64,000 nucleotides of DNA from JBBRHQ01 sp963815645 (lineage in GTDB: Bacteria > Actinomycetota > Thermoleophilia > Solirubrobacterales > 70-9), in the NCBI GenBank assembly GCA_963815645.1, contig CAWFHL010000001.1, positions 1,550,001-1,614,000 on the forward strand, given 5' to 3'. Made by a program: the position numbers and the translations under genes. The notes beneath the pieces were generated by a model that saw nothing but the letters and a program-made list of their open reading frames with translations, made no database searches and was not told where the DNA came from. Shown here piece after piece: positions 53,904-63,034 of the stretch (position 1 is its first letter; each line of letters starts with the position of its first letter).

Positions 53904-54960
53904 GAAACGACCGCGCCAAACACCAAGGTCCCAACCAGAATTATCGGAACGGCGACCATCAAGAGAGTTCTGATGAACGGGCGACGGAATGTCGCCCCGT
54001 AGATTGCCGCGAGCTTTGCGTCGAAGACCGGACCGAAAACGAGGAAGGCGAGTTGAGCTCCAAGTGGGAAGGCCGTAAACGAGGTAGCGACAAACGCATC
54101 TGCCTCCGAGCAGAGGGAAAGCATGAAGGCGAACCCCATCAAGGCAAGGGTTCCGATCACCGCAGCCCCGGCGACGCTCGAGAGAAAGTCCTGCGGGACG
54201 AAGGTCTGCATCAACGCGGAGAGCGCTGCGCCGAGCATCAGGTAGCGGCCCATGAACAGGAAGTCGCCCGTCGTGTGCCCGATGAAAGCGCGAAGCCGAG
54301 AATCGGTGGCCTCTCCGTGATCATGGCCATTCGCCTCTGAGTGACTCGCAACCTGGTCGGAGCGGTCTCGCAAAAGCTGCCTCTCACCACGGGCAATGAA
54401 GTGCCGGCAGTGATCGCCACGATGAAGCCCAGAATGGATCTTCCAGCGACCATTTCCGCGCCTCGGCTCCCGCCGCCATATGCAACCCAGGTCGAGATCA
54501 GGACGATTGGGTTGAGTATCGGCGCCGAGAACATGAACCCCAGACCCGCCGAGGGATGGATTCCTCGGGAGATCAGACGCCGGCCGATCGGCACGGATCC
54601 GCATTCGCAGACCGGAAACGTGAATCCCGCCAGCGTTGCGCCGGGGAGCTGCAGGTGCCGGGGCATTCGGGCGATTCGCGAGAAGATCCGATCGGGTACG
54701 TAGACCGCCATCGCAGCGGAGACGAGGGCGCCCAGGAGAATGAAGGGAAGCGCCTCAATCATGATCGAGGCGAAGATCACCCCAAAGGTGGTGAGCTCGC
54801 CGATGTTGCCGGCCTTCAGCCGCTGAGCTGCGAATACGGCGAGGTAGAGAACCCAAAATGCTGCGCCGAGAGCCCAGATGGGAACGATCCTGGGCGAGGG
54901 CGCCGCGGCTCGTGACGGCTGCGCCACGGTTGTCGGGGCTGGCTTGGTTGCCGTGGCCAT
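53900..54960 (-). pseudogene. DUF318/SO_0444-type permease, one frameshift
   Basis: About 353 residues with eight or more helices. FASIMIEALPFILLGALVSA and FPVCECGSVPIGRRLISRG carry the Cys-x-Cys site typical of these predicted metal or small-ion permeases, then SAPILNPIVLISTW. After a missing base near 54365 the His-rich loop and second half follow (GDFLFMGRYLMLGAALSAL, LSLCSEADAFVATSF). It is coupled (four-base overlap) to the TIGR03943 gene, and the pair is expected to act together in the membrane. The substrate, possibly a divalent metal, is inferred only. Confidence 0.82.
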
Positions 54961-55031
54961 GGGATGCCCAAATCCCCCTCCCGACCTACCCGAACATTAT
55001 CGGCGACCCAAGTTCCTGGGCGAAGCAGCGC

Positions 55032-56183
55032 TCAGCTGTACCGATCCCAATTCTTCAGATAGGGCAGGGGATCGATGGGGTGTCCGCCCAGATACCAGCC
55101 GGGAGGTGTCCAGAGCTCGAAATGGAGGTGGCAGCCGACGGCATCGCCTGTCTCCCCGACGACCCCGATCTTCTGCCCGGTCTTTACCTGGTCGCCTGTC
55201 TTCAGCGTGGAGTGACGCGCCAGGTGGGCATACATGTTCCCGTAGCCCGATCCTTTCTGGTCGATCACGACGTAGTAGCCGGCATTGGCCTCATAGCCTG
55301 AGTACTGCACCTTGCCGCCCCTGGCCGCGTCGAGCCTCTCGCCGCAATGGGCGAGCACGTCCTGGCCTTGGTGAGTGTGCCCCGCCCGCGGCGCTCCAAA
55401 ACGGTTGATCGCAGTCCCGAAATCATGGGGGCCCCGCACCGGAAAGATGAAGCCGAAGAGGTGGAAGGCCATATGGATGTCGGTGGAGCTCCCCCTGCGG
55501 GCCTGCTCGCCGCTCTGATTGGTGATTCGAAAGAAATAGCTGCCGCTCGTCACAGGCTTCCCAGACTGATCCTTGCCCGCCCAGACCTGGGACTCAGTCG
55601 CGTTAGGCACGATTCGCTTGCGGAAGAAACTGCGGACAATCGTGCCCCCGGTTCTAACGACGTCGATCCGCAGGCTGGCTCGGGGCTGGCCCGTCCCAAC
55701 GACAAACGTCAGGGTTGGCGGCCTCACTCCGTCGTAGTAGGACGTGTGGGGGGTCGCCTCGGCGGAGATGATCCGAAGCGGGCCGTCCGAGCCGAGCTCG
55801 CTCCTCGGCCTGATGTCGAGTGAGTCATGGCTGAGAAGGGAAACGTCGCCGAAATCGTCCTTGACCCTCACCGGACCGTCCACGGCACCCGAAGGCACCT
55901 TCGCCTTGGCGGTCGTCGAGGTCTCATCAAAAGTCGGAGCTACGACCCTGCGGTGCCGGCCTGGAAAGCTCATTTTCGTCACGGCGTCGAGATGCCTCCC
56001 GCTGACCTGGACCGTCGCCCCGATCGCCGGTTCGCGCAGCCCAATGCAATCCGACAAGCAGACGACGTGGCTCAGGATCGGCTTCTGCGGGGGAGCGATG
56101 CCGCCGCTGGCATCCGCGATCCCGGGCGCCTCGACCACCGACATTACGGCAGCCAGGATTGCGATCGTCCCCAACCATCTCAA
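55032..56183 (-). CDS. exported M23-family peptidoglycan metallopeptidase
   Basis: About 383 residues. A signal peptide leads to an IPT/TIG-like domain (IGATVQVSGRHLDAVTKMSFPG), then a linker domain resembling FlgD-type Ig modules (GKDQSGKPVTSGSYFFRITNQ), and a C-terminal LytM/M23 domain. The latter has the metal ligands in RAGHTHQGQDVLAHCG and CHLHFELW plus YGNMYAHLARHS. It would cut peptide bridges of the cell wall. The start is doubtful: TTG 56183 is the only standard start in frame and lacks a close ribosome-binding site. It lies 72 bases downstream of the permease start on the same strand. Confidence 0.85.
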   Translation of the reverse strand: MRWLGTIAILAAVMSVVEAPGIADASGGIAPPQKPILSHVVCLSDCIGLREPAIGATVQVSGRHLDAVTKMSFPGRHRRVVAPTFDETSTTAKAKVPSGAVDGPVRVKDDFGDVSLLSHDSLDIRPRSELGSDGPLRIISAEATPHTSYYDGVRPPTLTFVVGTGQPRASLRIDVVRTGGTIVRSFFRKRIVPNATESQVWAGKDQSGKPVTSGSYFFRITNQSGEQARRGSSTDIHMAFHLFGFIFPVRGPHDFGTAINRFGAPRAGHTHQGQDVLAHCGERLDAARGGKVQYSGYEANAGYYVVIDQKGSGYGNMYAHLARHSTLKTGDQVKTGQKIGVVGETGDAVGCHLHFELWTPPGWYLGGHPIDPLPYLKNWDRYS

Positions 56184-56627
56184 CAGGCAATATCGCCTCG
56201 GTGCGCCGATCGTCGCCTTCCTCTTTCGCGGCCGGCGGAGTTAGCTGTCGGGCTAGCGCTGAAAGAGCTCGCGCTTCGGATCCTGTTGGTCCGACTCGCC
56301 CCTGAGACCTGACTGGCCTCTTCGGGTCCTCCGCTCCCCACCTTGGTCGACGGGGATTAGGCTCAAATGACGCCGGGAGTATACGCCGCCCGCCTGACGG
56401 GGAGTCGCCCGGCGACTCGCATCGGCGACAACTTTGCCGATGTCGCAGGAGGTGTCGCGCACCTGAACACATTGGCTCGTAATCCCGCCCACGCTCGAGC
56501 GGGCGGTCGCGCCGGGTTCCCGACCGCCGGGCTCGAGGGTGCGAAAGGCTGGGTGATGGGTGGCTAGACGGGCACGCCCCGCAATCCGCCGTTGCGTTTC
56601 GCGGAGCGCTTCCCGCCCAGGATGTCC
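56184..56627. other. gap between M23 peptidase and broken secreted gene
   Basis: About 440 bases. The first ~70 may still belong to the peptidase N-terminus, because the frame is open and protein-like (RKRKATIGAPRRYC). The rest holds no convincing gene or strong hairpin. Confidence 0.4.
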
Positions 56628-57430
56628 TCAGCCCCTACCCGGCGCCGGGGTGGAGATCCTGCAACGGCGGAAGCCCTTTCGGACCTTCTTGTGGCGCCCA
56701 CCTCGATCCGTGGCGATGAGAAGGACGGAGTTGCGGCCCGGATGCAGCCTCCGAACCGGGATCCGCACCGAGAAGTGCCTGCGGGAGCTGCGCCTCAGCA
56801 GCATCCCGCCGACGTAGACCTTGGCTCGCCGCAGATGGGCGCTACGGGCACTACCGTCGCGAATTGTGAACCTGGCCCTGAATGCGCTTCGAGTGCATCG
56901 ATGCCCGCGGCGATACCTGGGCGGAACGCCGTGGATCCGAACCCTCATCGCCCGGCGGCCGCCGCCGTTGCCGCCGCCGGACCCGCCGCCGCCCGTGCCG
57001 CGGCAGGTCTGCGTGGCGTTCCGCGTCAAGGGCGGTGAGCCGTAGGCAAAGATCCCCCTGAAGCGCCACGTCCCATGCGAGCAACGGGCGGAGACGTAGT
57101 GGCGGCGCTTCCCCTTGACCCGGTAGCTCCTCTTCACCCTGGAATCTGGACAGAGCTGCGCCTCCCGGTAGGACCGGAACGGAGACGTCGAGGACCTTCC
57201 CGAACGGCTTCGGGGCATTACGAAGGACGCCCGTGAGAACCAAGGTCAGCGCGAGGGAAGGGACGCGGGAGTGCAACAGGATCGTCTGGTGCCCGCCACG
57301 GCGATGCCCGTTGTACGCGACGATTCTCGCGTGGGCGGTGAATGCCGGGTCCGGGTCGCCCGCGAGCTGGACCTGCCCGGAAGCGGAGGATTCCGGTGTC
57401 AGAACTCCGACAGGACACGTTGTATTACGA
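56628..57430 (-). pseudogene. secreted beta-rich protein, broken and probably 5'-truncated
   Basis: From about 57430 one frame gives HARIVAYNGHRRGGHQTILLH and LALTLVLTGVLRNAPKPFGK; after an extra base near 57170 a second frame continues YREAQLCPDSRVKRSYRVKG, YVSARCSHGTWRFRGIF and, past a Gly-rich linker, HGVPPRYRRGHRCTRSAFRA, KVYVGGMLLRRSSRRHFSV and VRKGFRRC. This modular, Cys-containing pattern with two beta-sandwich parts is common in exported proteins of this group of bacteria. No signal peptide or start codon is found, so the 5' end looks lost. It may be decayed island cargo. Confidence 0.6.
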
Positions 57431-57690
57431 GAGCGGCGGAGGAAAATCAGGGTATGTCCCCAGTGGTAATCGGAGGCTTTGCAGCAATCGACGTTGCGAT
57501 AGTCGGACAAATCGCCTATGCCGTAAGGGATTTCGAGCGTAGACGTGAGGAGCATCGGCGAGAGATTGAGCCGGTGGAATGCGGCGACTCGGCCCCTCGC
57601 CGGGAGTGATCTCCGCCGAGGAGGACCTCAGGGATTCGGCCAGCGGCGGCCGCGAGGCCCGCGAGCAGCGAGCTTTCGAGGTGGGGCGGG

Positions 57691-58479
57691 ATGGCTATGC
57701 TTGATTCGGCCGTGTCGCCCAAAGCAGCCGATCTCCGCAAGGCATTCCCCGGGCGAGGTCAGAAGCGGGCGTTCCGCCCACTGAGAGCGGTTTCGGTCCT
57801 CGAGGAGGATCTCGAGCTTGCCGGCCTGGTGGCCGAGAATCAGCTAGCGGCGGCGAAATCCCGCAGCAGGGCTGCCGTCGTTCAGGTCCCCCGCGGTACC
57901 TGGCAGGAGCCGGAATGGCCGCCGCCGGTCCGGCAGGGGCTCGGACTGCTGATCCTGGGCGGCCTGATGCTGAGGCGTCTCGGACTTGACGGGCGCTGCG
58001 GCGCGGAACTTGTCACCAAGGGCGATCTTCTGCGTCCCTGGCAGGGAGAGGAAAGTCGGCTGATCGATGGCGGGCAGACCGAATGGCGTGCGATCGAGCC
58101 AACCCGGATCGCGGTTCTCGACATCGGATTCGCCAGGCGAGTTTCCCGTTTCCCGGAGATTTACGGGGAGATCGCTGCAAGGGCAATCCGTCGCTCGCGC
58201 CACCTCACGGTCAACATGGCGATTGTCCAGCAGCCGAAGGTCGAGACGCGCGTATTGATGACCTTGTGGCACCTCGCCGATCGGTGCGGGACGATCGACT
58301 CGGGCGGGTCGCTGGTACCGATTGACCTGAGCCACACGATCTTGGCTGAGCTGGTAGCCGCACGGCGCCCCACGGTGAGTACCGCGATCGCCTCGATCCA
58401 GCGGGCCGGAAAGGCCAAGAAGCTCTCAGAGGGCTGGGAGTTGCGCGGAGGTCCACCCGGGGAGATGGAGCTGGGGTGA
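57691..58479 (+). CDS. Crp-like regulator with degenerate effector domain
   Basis: A 262-residue protein. The N-terminal part (residues ~60-150) follows the Crp effector-domain order (GLGLLILGGLMLRRLGLDGRCGAELVTKGDLLRPW) but lacks the usual cyclic-nucleotide loop. The C-terminal part has a winged-helix: VLMTLWHLADRCG, then LSHTILAELVAARRPTVSTAI as helix-turn-helix. Similar proteins regulate accessory genes in actinobacteria. It is the last island gene before the degraded third tRNA copy. ATG 57691 and 57697 are both possible starts. Confidence 0.75.
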   Translation: MAMLDSAVSPKAADLRKAFPGRGQKRAFRPLRAVSVLEEDLELAGLVAENQLAAAKSRSRAAVVQVPRGTWQEPEWPPPVRQGLGLLILGGLMLRRLGLDGRCGAELVTKGDLLRPWQGEESRLIDGGQTEWRAIEPTRIAVLDIGFARRVSRFPEIYGEIAARAIRRSRHLTVNMAIVQQPKVETRVLMTLWHLADRCGTIDSGGSLVPIDLSHTILAELVAARRPTVSTAIASIQRAGKAKKLSEGWELRGGPPGEMELG

Positions 58480-58637
58480 AAGCGCGGTGGGCGATACACC
58501 CCAAAACCCGCGTCAAGCTGCTCGACAAGCTGGCGAGGGTCAATTCAGGCACCAAACTGAGTACCAAGCGAGGGCAAGACGGACGGGGACAACGCGCTTA
58601 AGGACGCCAAGCAGCAGGCAGGCGCGGCGCGGTCTCA

Positions 58638-58680
58638 CGGTCTACGAAACCGAGGTCACAAACCGAGGTCCGCCGGCGCG
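58638..58680 (+). repeat. direct repeat copy 3 (degenerate tRNA-Arg anticodon arm)
   Basis: CGGTCTACGAAACCGA, then GGTCACA after one missing base, repeats the tRNA-Arg anticodon arm and following bases exactly; the rest is degenerate but still ends in GGCGCG as the tRNA does. It lies 42 bases before the desaturase gene, at the point where normal chromosomal-type genes resume, and marks the likely right end of the island. Confidence 0.65.
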
Positions 58681-58721
58681 TCCCTGACGGGGCGGCCGGA
58701 ACGTGAGTACGGTTCCCGGGC

Positions 58722-59765
58722 ATGACCGCCCCATCAACGACTTCTCCGACGCCCACCGGCCAGCCGGAATCCAACCGGCGACCCTGGCGAGAAACGATGG
58801 CTCGCTACGAGCAGCCGGTGCTGGCCAAGAGCCTCTGTGACCTGAGCACATCCGTGGTGCCCTATCTGGCGCTGACGGTGGCGATGTACCTCTGCCTCGA
58901 AGTCTCGCTGTGGATCACGCTTGCCCTGGCCGTTCCGGCGTCGGGTTGCCTGTTGCGAACGTTCATCGTCTTTCACGACTGCGCCCATGGCTCGTTCCTG
59001 CGAACCAGGCGAGCCAACCTGTGGCTCGGGCGGTTCACCGCCCTGCTGGTCTTCCAGCCGTTCACGAATTGGCGCCACAATCATGCCGTGCATCACGGCA
59101 CCTCCGGCGATCTCGACCGGCGGGGGACGGGAGATGTCCTGACTCTGACCCTCGACGAGTACGCGTCGAGTCCGTGGAGGCGGCGGCTCGGGTATCGGCT
59201 TTTCCGCAATCCGGTGGTCATGTTCGGGATCGGCCCAATCTGGTCTCTGATGATCGGACCCCGTTTCTGGTCTCGCAGGATGCGCCCGCGTCAGCGTCAT
59301 AGCGTGATCGCCACGAACTTCGTGCTCGCCGCGGTGATCGGTGCCATCTGGTGGCTCGTCGGCCCGCAGGCCTGGGTCGTCGTCCAGATGCCGGTCGCCG
59401 CCCTTGCCGGAACGGCCGGGGTATGGCTGTTCTACGTGCAGCACCAGTTCGAGGAGGCCTACTGGGAGAACTCCGAAGGTTGGACCTATGCCGACGCAGC
59501 CCTGCGCGGGAGCTCCTACCTGAAGCTGCCGAAGGTGCTCCAGTACTTCACCGGCAACATCGGTCTGCATCACGTCCACCACCTCAGCGCGAAGGTGCCC
59601 AATTACAACCTGCAGCGCGCCCATGACGAAAACCCGATGTTCGGTGACGTGCCGACGCTGACCGCCCGCGATGGGCTGCGATCGATCCGGCTGAAGGTGA
59701 TCGACCAACGCAGCGGCAGGCTGCTGACCTGGAGTCAGGTCAGGGCCCTTCCCACCCCGAGCTAA
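58722..59765 (+). CDS. membrane fatty acid desaturase
   Basis: A 347-residue membrane enzyme with the three His boxes of the di-iron desaturase/hydroxylase family: HDCAHGS, HNHAVHHG and HHVHHLS, between four to six helices. It inserts a double bond in acyl chains with oxygen and electrons from a ferredoxin-type partner; the regiochemistry (delta-9, delta-12 or other) is not clear. ATG 58722 is preceded by a TACGGT -10-like box eight bases upstream. It is the first complete gene to the right of the island. Confidence 0.93.
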   Translation: MTAPSTTSPTPTGQPESNRRPWRETMARYEQPVLAKSLCDLSTSVVPYLALTVAMYLCLEVSLWITLALAVPASGCLLRTFIVFHDCAHGSFLRTRRANLWLGRFTALLVFQPFTNWRHNHAVHHGTSGDLDRRGTGDVLTLTLDEYASSPWRRRLGYRLFRNPVVMFGIGPIWSLMIGPRFWSRRMRPRQRHSVIATNFVLAAVIGAIWWLVGPQAWVVVQMPVAALAGTAGVWLFYVQHQFEEAYWENSEGWTYADAALRGSSYLKLPKVLQYFTGNIGLHHVHHLSAKVPNYNLQRAHDENPMFGDVPTLTARDGLRSIRLKVIDQRSGRLLTWSQVRALPTPS

Positions 59766-59868
59766 CCCTGCCCTAACGCGTCGGCGACGCCCGCGATCGG
59801 CCGCCTCCTCCGTACCTGTTGCTCAGCCTCGCGGAAGCCGACCAGGACCACGTCCTGAGCCGGGCCGC

Positions 59869-60411
59869 CTAGACGCCCGGGAAGACCACCGGGGCAGCGC
59901 CCAGCTCGACCAGGGCCGATTGCAGGGTGCGGCGACCGCGGTGGTGGAGGCCGTGCACCGAGCTCTCGGTCTTGCCGAGCGTGTCGGCGATCTCGATCGG
60001 CGAGAGGCCGACGATGTGGCGCAGGACCAGCACCTCGCGCTGCCCCTCGGGCAGCTCATCCAGCGCCTGGTTTAGGTCGTTGACCCGCTCGGAGCTGAGC
60101 TGGCCCTGGCCGGAGTCGCGGACCCGCACCTCCTCGGTGGGGATCGCGCGGCGAGCCCGCATCCTGTCGAGGGCCGCGTTGCGGGAGACCCGCAGGATCC
60201 AGGCGGCGAAAGGCACGTCGCCTCGCGGCTCGTACTTCTTGATCACGGTCATCAGCTTGATGAAGACGTCCTGGGTGATGTCCTCGGCCTCGTGATGGTC
60301 CTTGACGATGCTCCTGACGTAGCTGAGGACGTCGGGGGCATAGCGGACGTAGAGGAAGTGGAGTGCCTCCTTGTCGTCCTGCTTGGCCCGCGAGACGGCA
60401 TCCGAGACCAT
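59869..60411 (-). CDS. RNA polymerase ECF-type sigma factor
   Basis: A 180-residue sigma-70 family protein. Region 2 (HFLYVRYAPDVLSYVRSIVK, EAEDITQDVFIKLM, FAAWILRVSRNAALDRMR) and region 4 (LDELPEGQREVLVLRHIVGL, IADTLGKTESSVHGLHHRGR) are complete, with no region 3 between, so it is of the ECF group. No anti-sigma gene adjoins it. ATG 60411 is chosen because GAGGG lies six bases upstream and the length fits; ATG 60492 would add 27 residues. Its target promoters cannot be seen here. Confidence 0.9.
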   Translation of the reverse strand: MVSDAVSRAKQDDKEALHFLYVRYAPDVLSYVRSIVKDHHEAEDITQDVFIKLMTVIKKYEPRGDVPFAAWILRVSRNAALDRMRARRAIPTEEVRVRDSGQGQLSSERVNDLNQALDELPEGQREVLVLRHIVGLSPIEIADTLGKTESSVHGLHHRGRRTLQSALVELGAAPVVFPGV

Positions 60412-60671
60412 TCGGCCCTCATCGGACCCTCCGGGATTCTCATTCGGATTCCGCCGCCGTACCGGCCGGTCGGCTGTCCCTAGCCCCTGCATGCCGGAAA
60501 TCCCCTCGTCCAGTCTTTCATCCGATCTCCCTCGTTCGCTTGCTTGCCTCGGTCAGCGCTCCCCGGCTGATCGCCGAGAACCTGCGGCCATCCTGCCCAA
60601 GGCCTGTTGCGATTTCGAGTCGATGACGTTTCCGCGACGTTGACGTTCGCATTGCCGTGAGCTGCAATCCA

Positions 60672-61586
60672 GGCACCAATCTGAGCTGACGACGTCTCCG
60701 CCGTCCACCTCAGCCCCGATCAGAAGTACCTCTACGCCTCCAACTACGACGCGATCAGCACGGCGGGATCGTGGTCTTCGCCCGCAGCCGGCGCACCGGC
60801 AGGCTGAGCCAGTTGAAGGGCAAGAACGGCTGTCTCACCGGCGACGGCACGACCGAGCAGAGCGGCACCAACAAGGTCTGTCGCACCGCGAAGAACCTCG
60901 GCGAGGTCTGGGACGTCGCCACGCCCGACAATCGTTTCGCCTACGTCCCAGCCTCTTATGGGCCCGACCTGCTGCAGGCCTTCCGGCGTAACTCAAAGGG
61001 CGGCTTGGTGCCGCTTGCCGGCAAGACGGGGTGTGTCAGCGACGACGGCACGAGCCCAGCAGGGCCATGCATCAACGGGCGCGGGATGCAGAGGCTCGAA
61101 CGGGCCGTCCTCTCCAAGAACAAGCGCTTCATCTACACCTCCGGCTACACGGATCCGGGCGTGGTCGCGGTGATCAACCGCAATCGCCGCACCGGTCGGC
61201 TCTCGCAGCGCTCCGGAAAGGCGGGCCGCGTCAGCGGCGACGGCTCCAGCGGGGACGGTGCCGGGACCTGCAAGGACGGCCGGGCGATCGCAGACGGTTA
61301 TGCCGGGGCCCTCGCGCCGAGCGGCAAGACTCTCTACTTCACCTCATACAACCACGATGCGCTGATCGTCTTCCGGGTCTCGCCGAAGACCGGCGCGGTA
61401 CACCAGCTGTCCGGCAGGGACGGCTGCGTCAGCCTCGACGGCTCCAGCGAGGACGGGGCCGGGACCTGCCGCGTGGGCAAGGCCCTGGACGGCCCCTACC
61501 AGGTCGCGCTCGCCGCCAAGGGGCGCGACGTCTACGTCGCCTCCGCCGAGAGCAACGGCGTCGACCTCCTCCACGCCGTCCGCTAA
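60672..61586 (+). pseudogene. lactonase-like beta-propeller protein, 5' end broken
   Basis: A stretch of VSAVHLSPDQKYLYASNYDAIST is joined, after a missing base near 60760, to VVFARSRRTGRLSQLKG and the rest. The protein has repeated blades, each with a Cys pair pattern such as SGRDGCVSLDGSSEDGAGTC, spaced about 70 residues apart, as in YVTN/lactonase-type seven-bladed propellers found exported in actinobacteria. No start codon or signal peptide is found and only about four blades remain, so the 5' part appears lost or unreadable. Function unknown. Confidence 0.6.
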
Positions 61587-61636
61587 CTCTCGCCGGCGCT
61601 TTGCGCGGCGCCCGCGCGAGTTTAGGATGCTGATTC

Positions 61637-63022
61637 GTGGAGAGGTCTGGCGGGATCACGCGTCGTACCGCGCTGAAGACGGCAGCGGGGGCGAGCCTGG
61701 CGGTCGCCGCTGCGTCGAGCTCCGGCCTACCCGCATGGGCGCGGCCGATCGCGCGCTCCGGCCGGCTCAAGGGTCCGGGCTCCCGTCCCTACCCCCGCCT
61801 CCCCGAGGGCACCGAGACGATCCCGCAGATCGAGCACATCGTCGTCGTGATGATGGAGAACCAGTCCTTCGACAACGTCCTAGGCATGGTCCCCCACCGG
61901 TTCCGCCGGCGCCGCAGGGTCGACGGGCTGCCGGTCTTCCGCGGGCGGCCGCTGAGCTTCAATCGCGACGCCCAGGGCGACAAGATCTTCTCGGTCCACG
62001 CCGATACGCCGTGCCAGTTCGGGGGCTCTCCGAGCCAGGCCTGGAACCCGAGCCACACCTCCTTCGACAACGGCCGCAACGACGGCTTCGTCCGCGCCAG
62101 CGGCCCCGTTGCGATGCGCTTCTTCGACGACTCCGATCTGCCCTTCATCTATTCGCTCGCCCGGCACTTCCCGATCGGCCAGCGGTACTTCTGCTCGCTC
62201 CTCGGCCAGACATATCCGAACTTCCGTTACCTCCTCTCAGGCACCTCGAGCGGGGTGATCCGCACCGATTCCTCGACCTTCTCGACACCGGCCGCCAACG
62301 GCACGATCTTCGACCGCTTCGACCAGTTCGGGGTCGACTGGAAGGTCTACTTCGACAGCCTCCCGGCGCCGCTCGTCATCCCCGGAGTGGCGACGGCCGC
62401 CCGGGGACCGCGGATCGTCAAGGGCGTTCAGCACTTCCTCGACGACGCCGCCGCCGGCCGGCTGCCGCAGTTCACGATGATCAATCCGCACTACGACTCG
62501 GTCTCCGAGGAGAACCCCCAGGACGTCCAGTTCGGCGACCGCTTCCTCGCCGCCGTAACCAACGCCGTGCTGCATTCGCCCCAGTGGCGGCGCACGGCGC
62601 TGTTCGTCACCTACGATGAGCACGGCGGCTACTACGATCACGTCCCTCCGCCGCCGGCGATTAAGCCCGACGACATCCCGCCGTTGCTGCATCCCGGCGA
62701 CGTGGATGCCGGCTTCGACCGCTACGGCTTCCGCGTCCCGTTGATCGTCGTCTCACCCTGGGGGCGCAGGAACTACATCTCGAACGTGGTCCAGGACCAC
62801 ACCTCGATCACCCGCTTCGTCGAGACCAAGTGGAACCTTGGGGCGATGACCTACCGCGATGCGAACGCGGCCAACATGACCGACTACTTCAACTTCCACA
62901 AGCCTCATTTCCGCCACCCGCCGCGCCTCGCCGCTGCACCGGATCCGCGGCCCGGCCTGGCCCGGTGCGCCGCGGAGGGGCAGAACCCGCCCCTCCCCCC
63001 AGCGGGGGCGATCGGAGCCTGA
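61637..63022 (+). CDS. Tat-exported phosphoesterase (phospholipase C/acid phosphatase family)
   Basis: A 461-residue protein. The N-terminus ITRRTALKTAAGASLAVAAA is a twin-arginine signal. IEHIVVVMMENQSFDNVLG opens the phosphoesterase domain with its metal-binding Glu-Asn, then GQRYFCSLLGQTYPNFRYL, FVTYDEHGGYYDHVPPP with Asp/His ligands and PLIVVSPWGRRNYIS. The family includes phospholipase C and acid phosphatases; the exact substrate is unclear. It acts outside the cell. GTG 61637 follows TAGGAT (61623-61628) by eight bases, so a leaderless transcript is possible. It is 14 bases from the convergent DCC gene. Confidence 0.92.
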   Translation: MERSGGITRRTALKTAAGASLAVAAASSSGLPAWARPIARSGRLKGPGSRPYPRLPEGTETIPQIEHIVVVMMENQSFDNVLGMVPHRFRRRRRVDGLPVFRGRPLSFNRDAQGDKIFSVHADTPCQFGGSPSQAWNPSHTSFDNGRNDGFVRASGPVAMRFFDDSDLPFIYSLARHFPIGQRYFCSLLGQTYPNFRYLLSGTSSGVIRTDSSTFSTPAANGTIFDRFDQFGVDWKVYFDSLPAPLVIPGVATAARGPRIVKGVQHFLDDAAAGRLPQFTMINPHYDSVSEENPQDVQFGDRFLAAVTNAVLHSPQWRRTALFVTYDEHGGYYDHVPPPPAIKPDDIPPLLHPGDVDAGFDRYGFRVPLIVVSPWGRRNYISNVVQDHTSITRFVETKWNLGAMTYRDANAANMTDYFNFHKPHFRHPPRLAAAPDPRPGLARCAAEGQNPPLPPAGAIGA

Positions 63023-63034
63023 GCGGCTCGGCGC

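Larger units (their letters stand above)
51066..58680. mobile_element. putative tRNA-Arg-associated genomic island, no integrase
   Basis: The segment is bounded by three direct copies of tRNA-Arg sequence: the intact tRNA (from 51066), a 60-bp copy at 52201-52260 and a degenerate copy at 58638-58680. This suggests two units, about 1.1 kb and 6.4 kb, inserted one after the other. The cargo is a small secreted protein, Lgt, a TIGR03943/permease pair, an M23 peptidase, a broken secreted protein and a Crp-like regulator. Codons in the lgt-permease part use far more A/T third positions (many AAT, CAA, GTT, GCT) than the flanks. No integrase, transposase or plasmid gene is seen, so it is a remnant or depends on another element. 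Confidence 0.6.

Noticed and set aside
59780..59868. Short frame ending LAEADQDHVLSRAA between desaturase and sigma factor genes
   Set aside because: Too short and without start or ribosome-binding site; could be a relic but cannot be supported.
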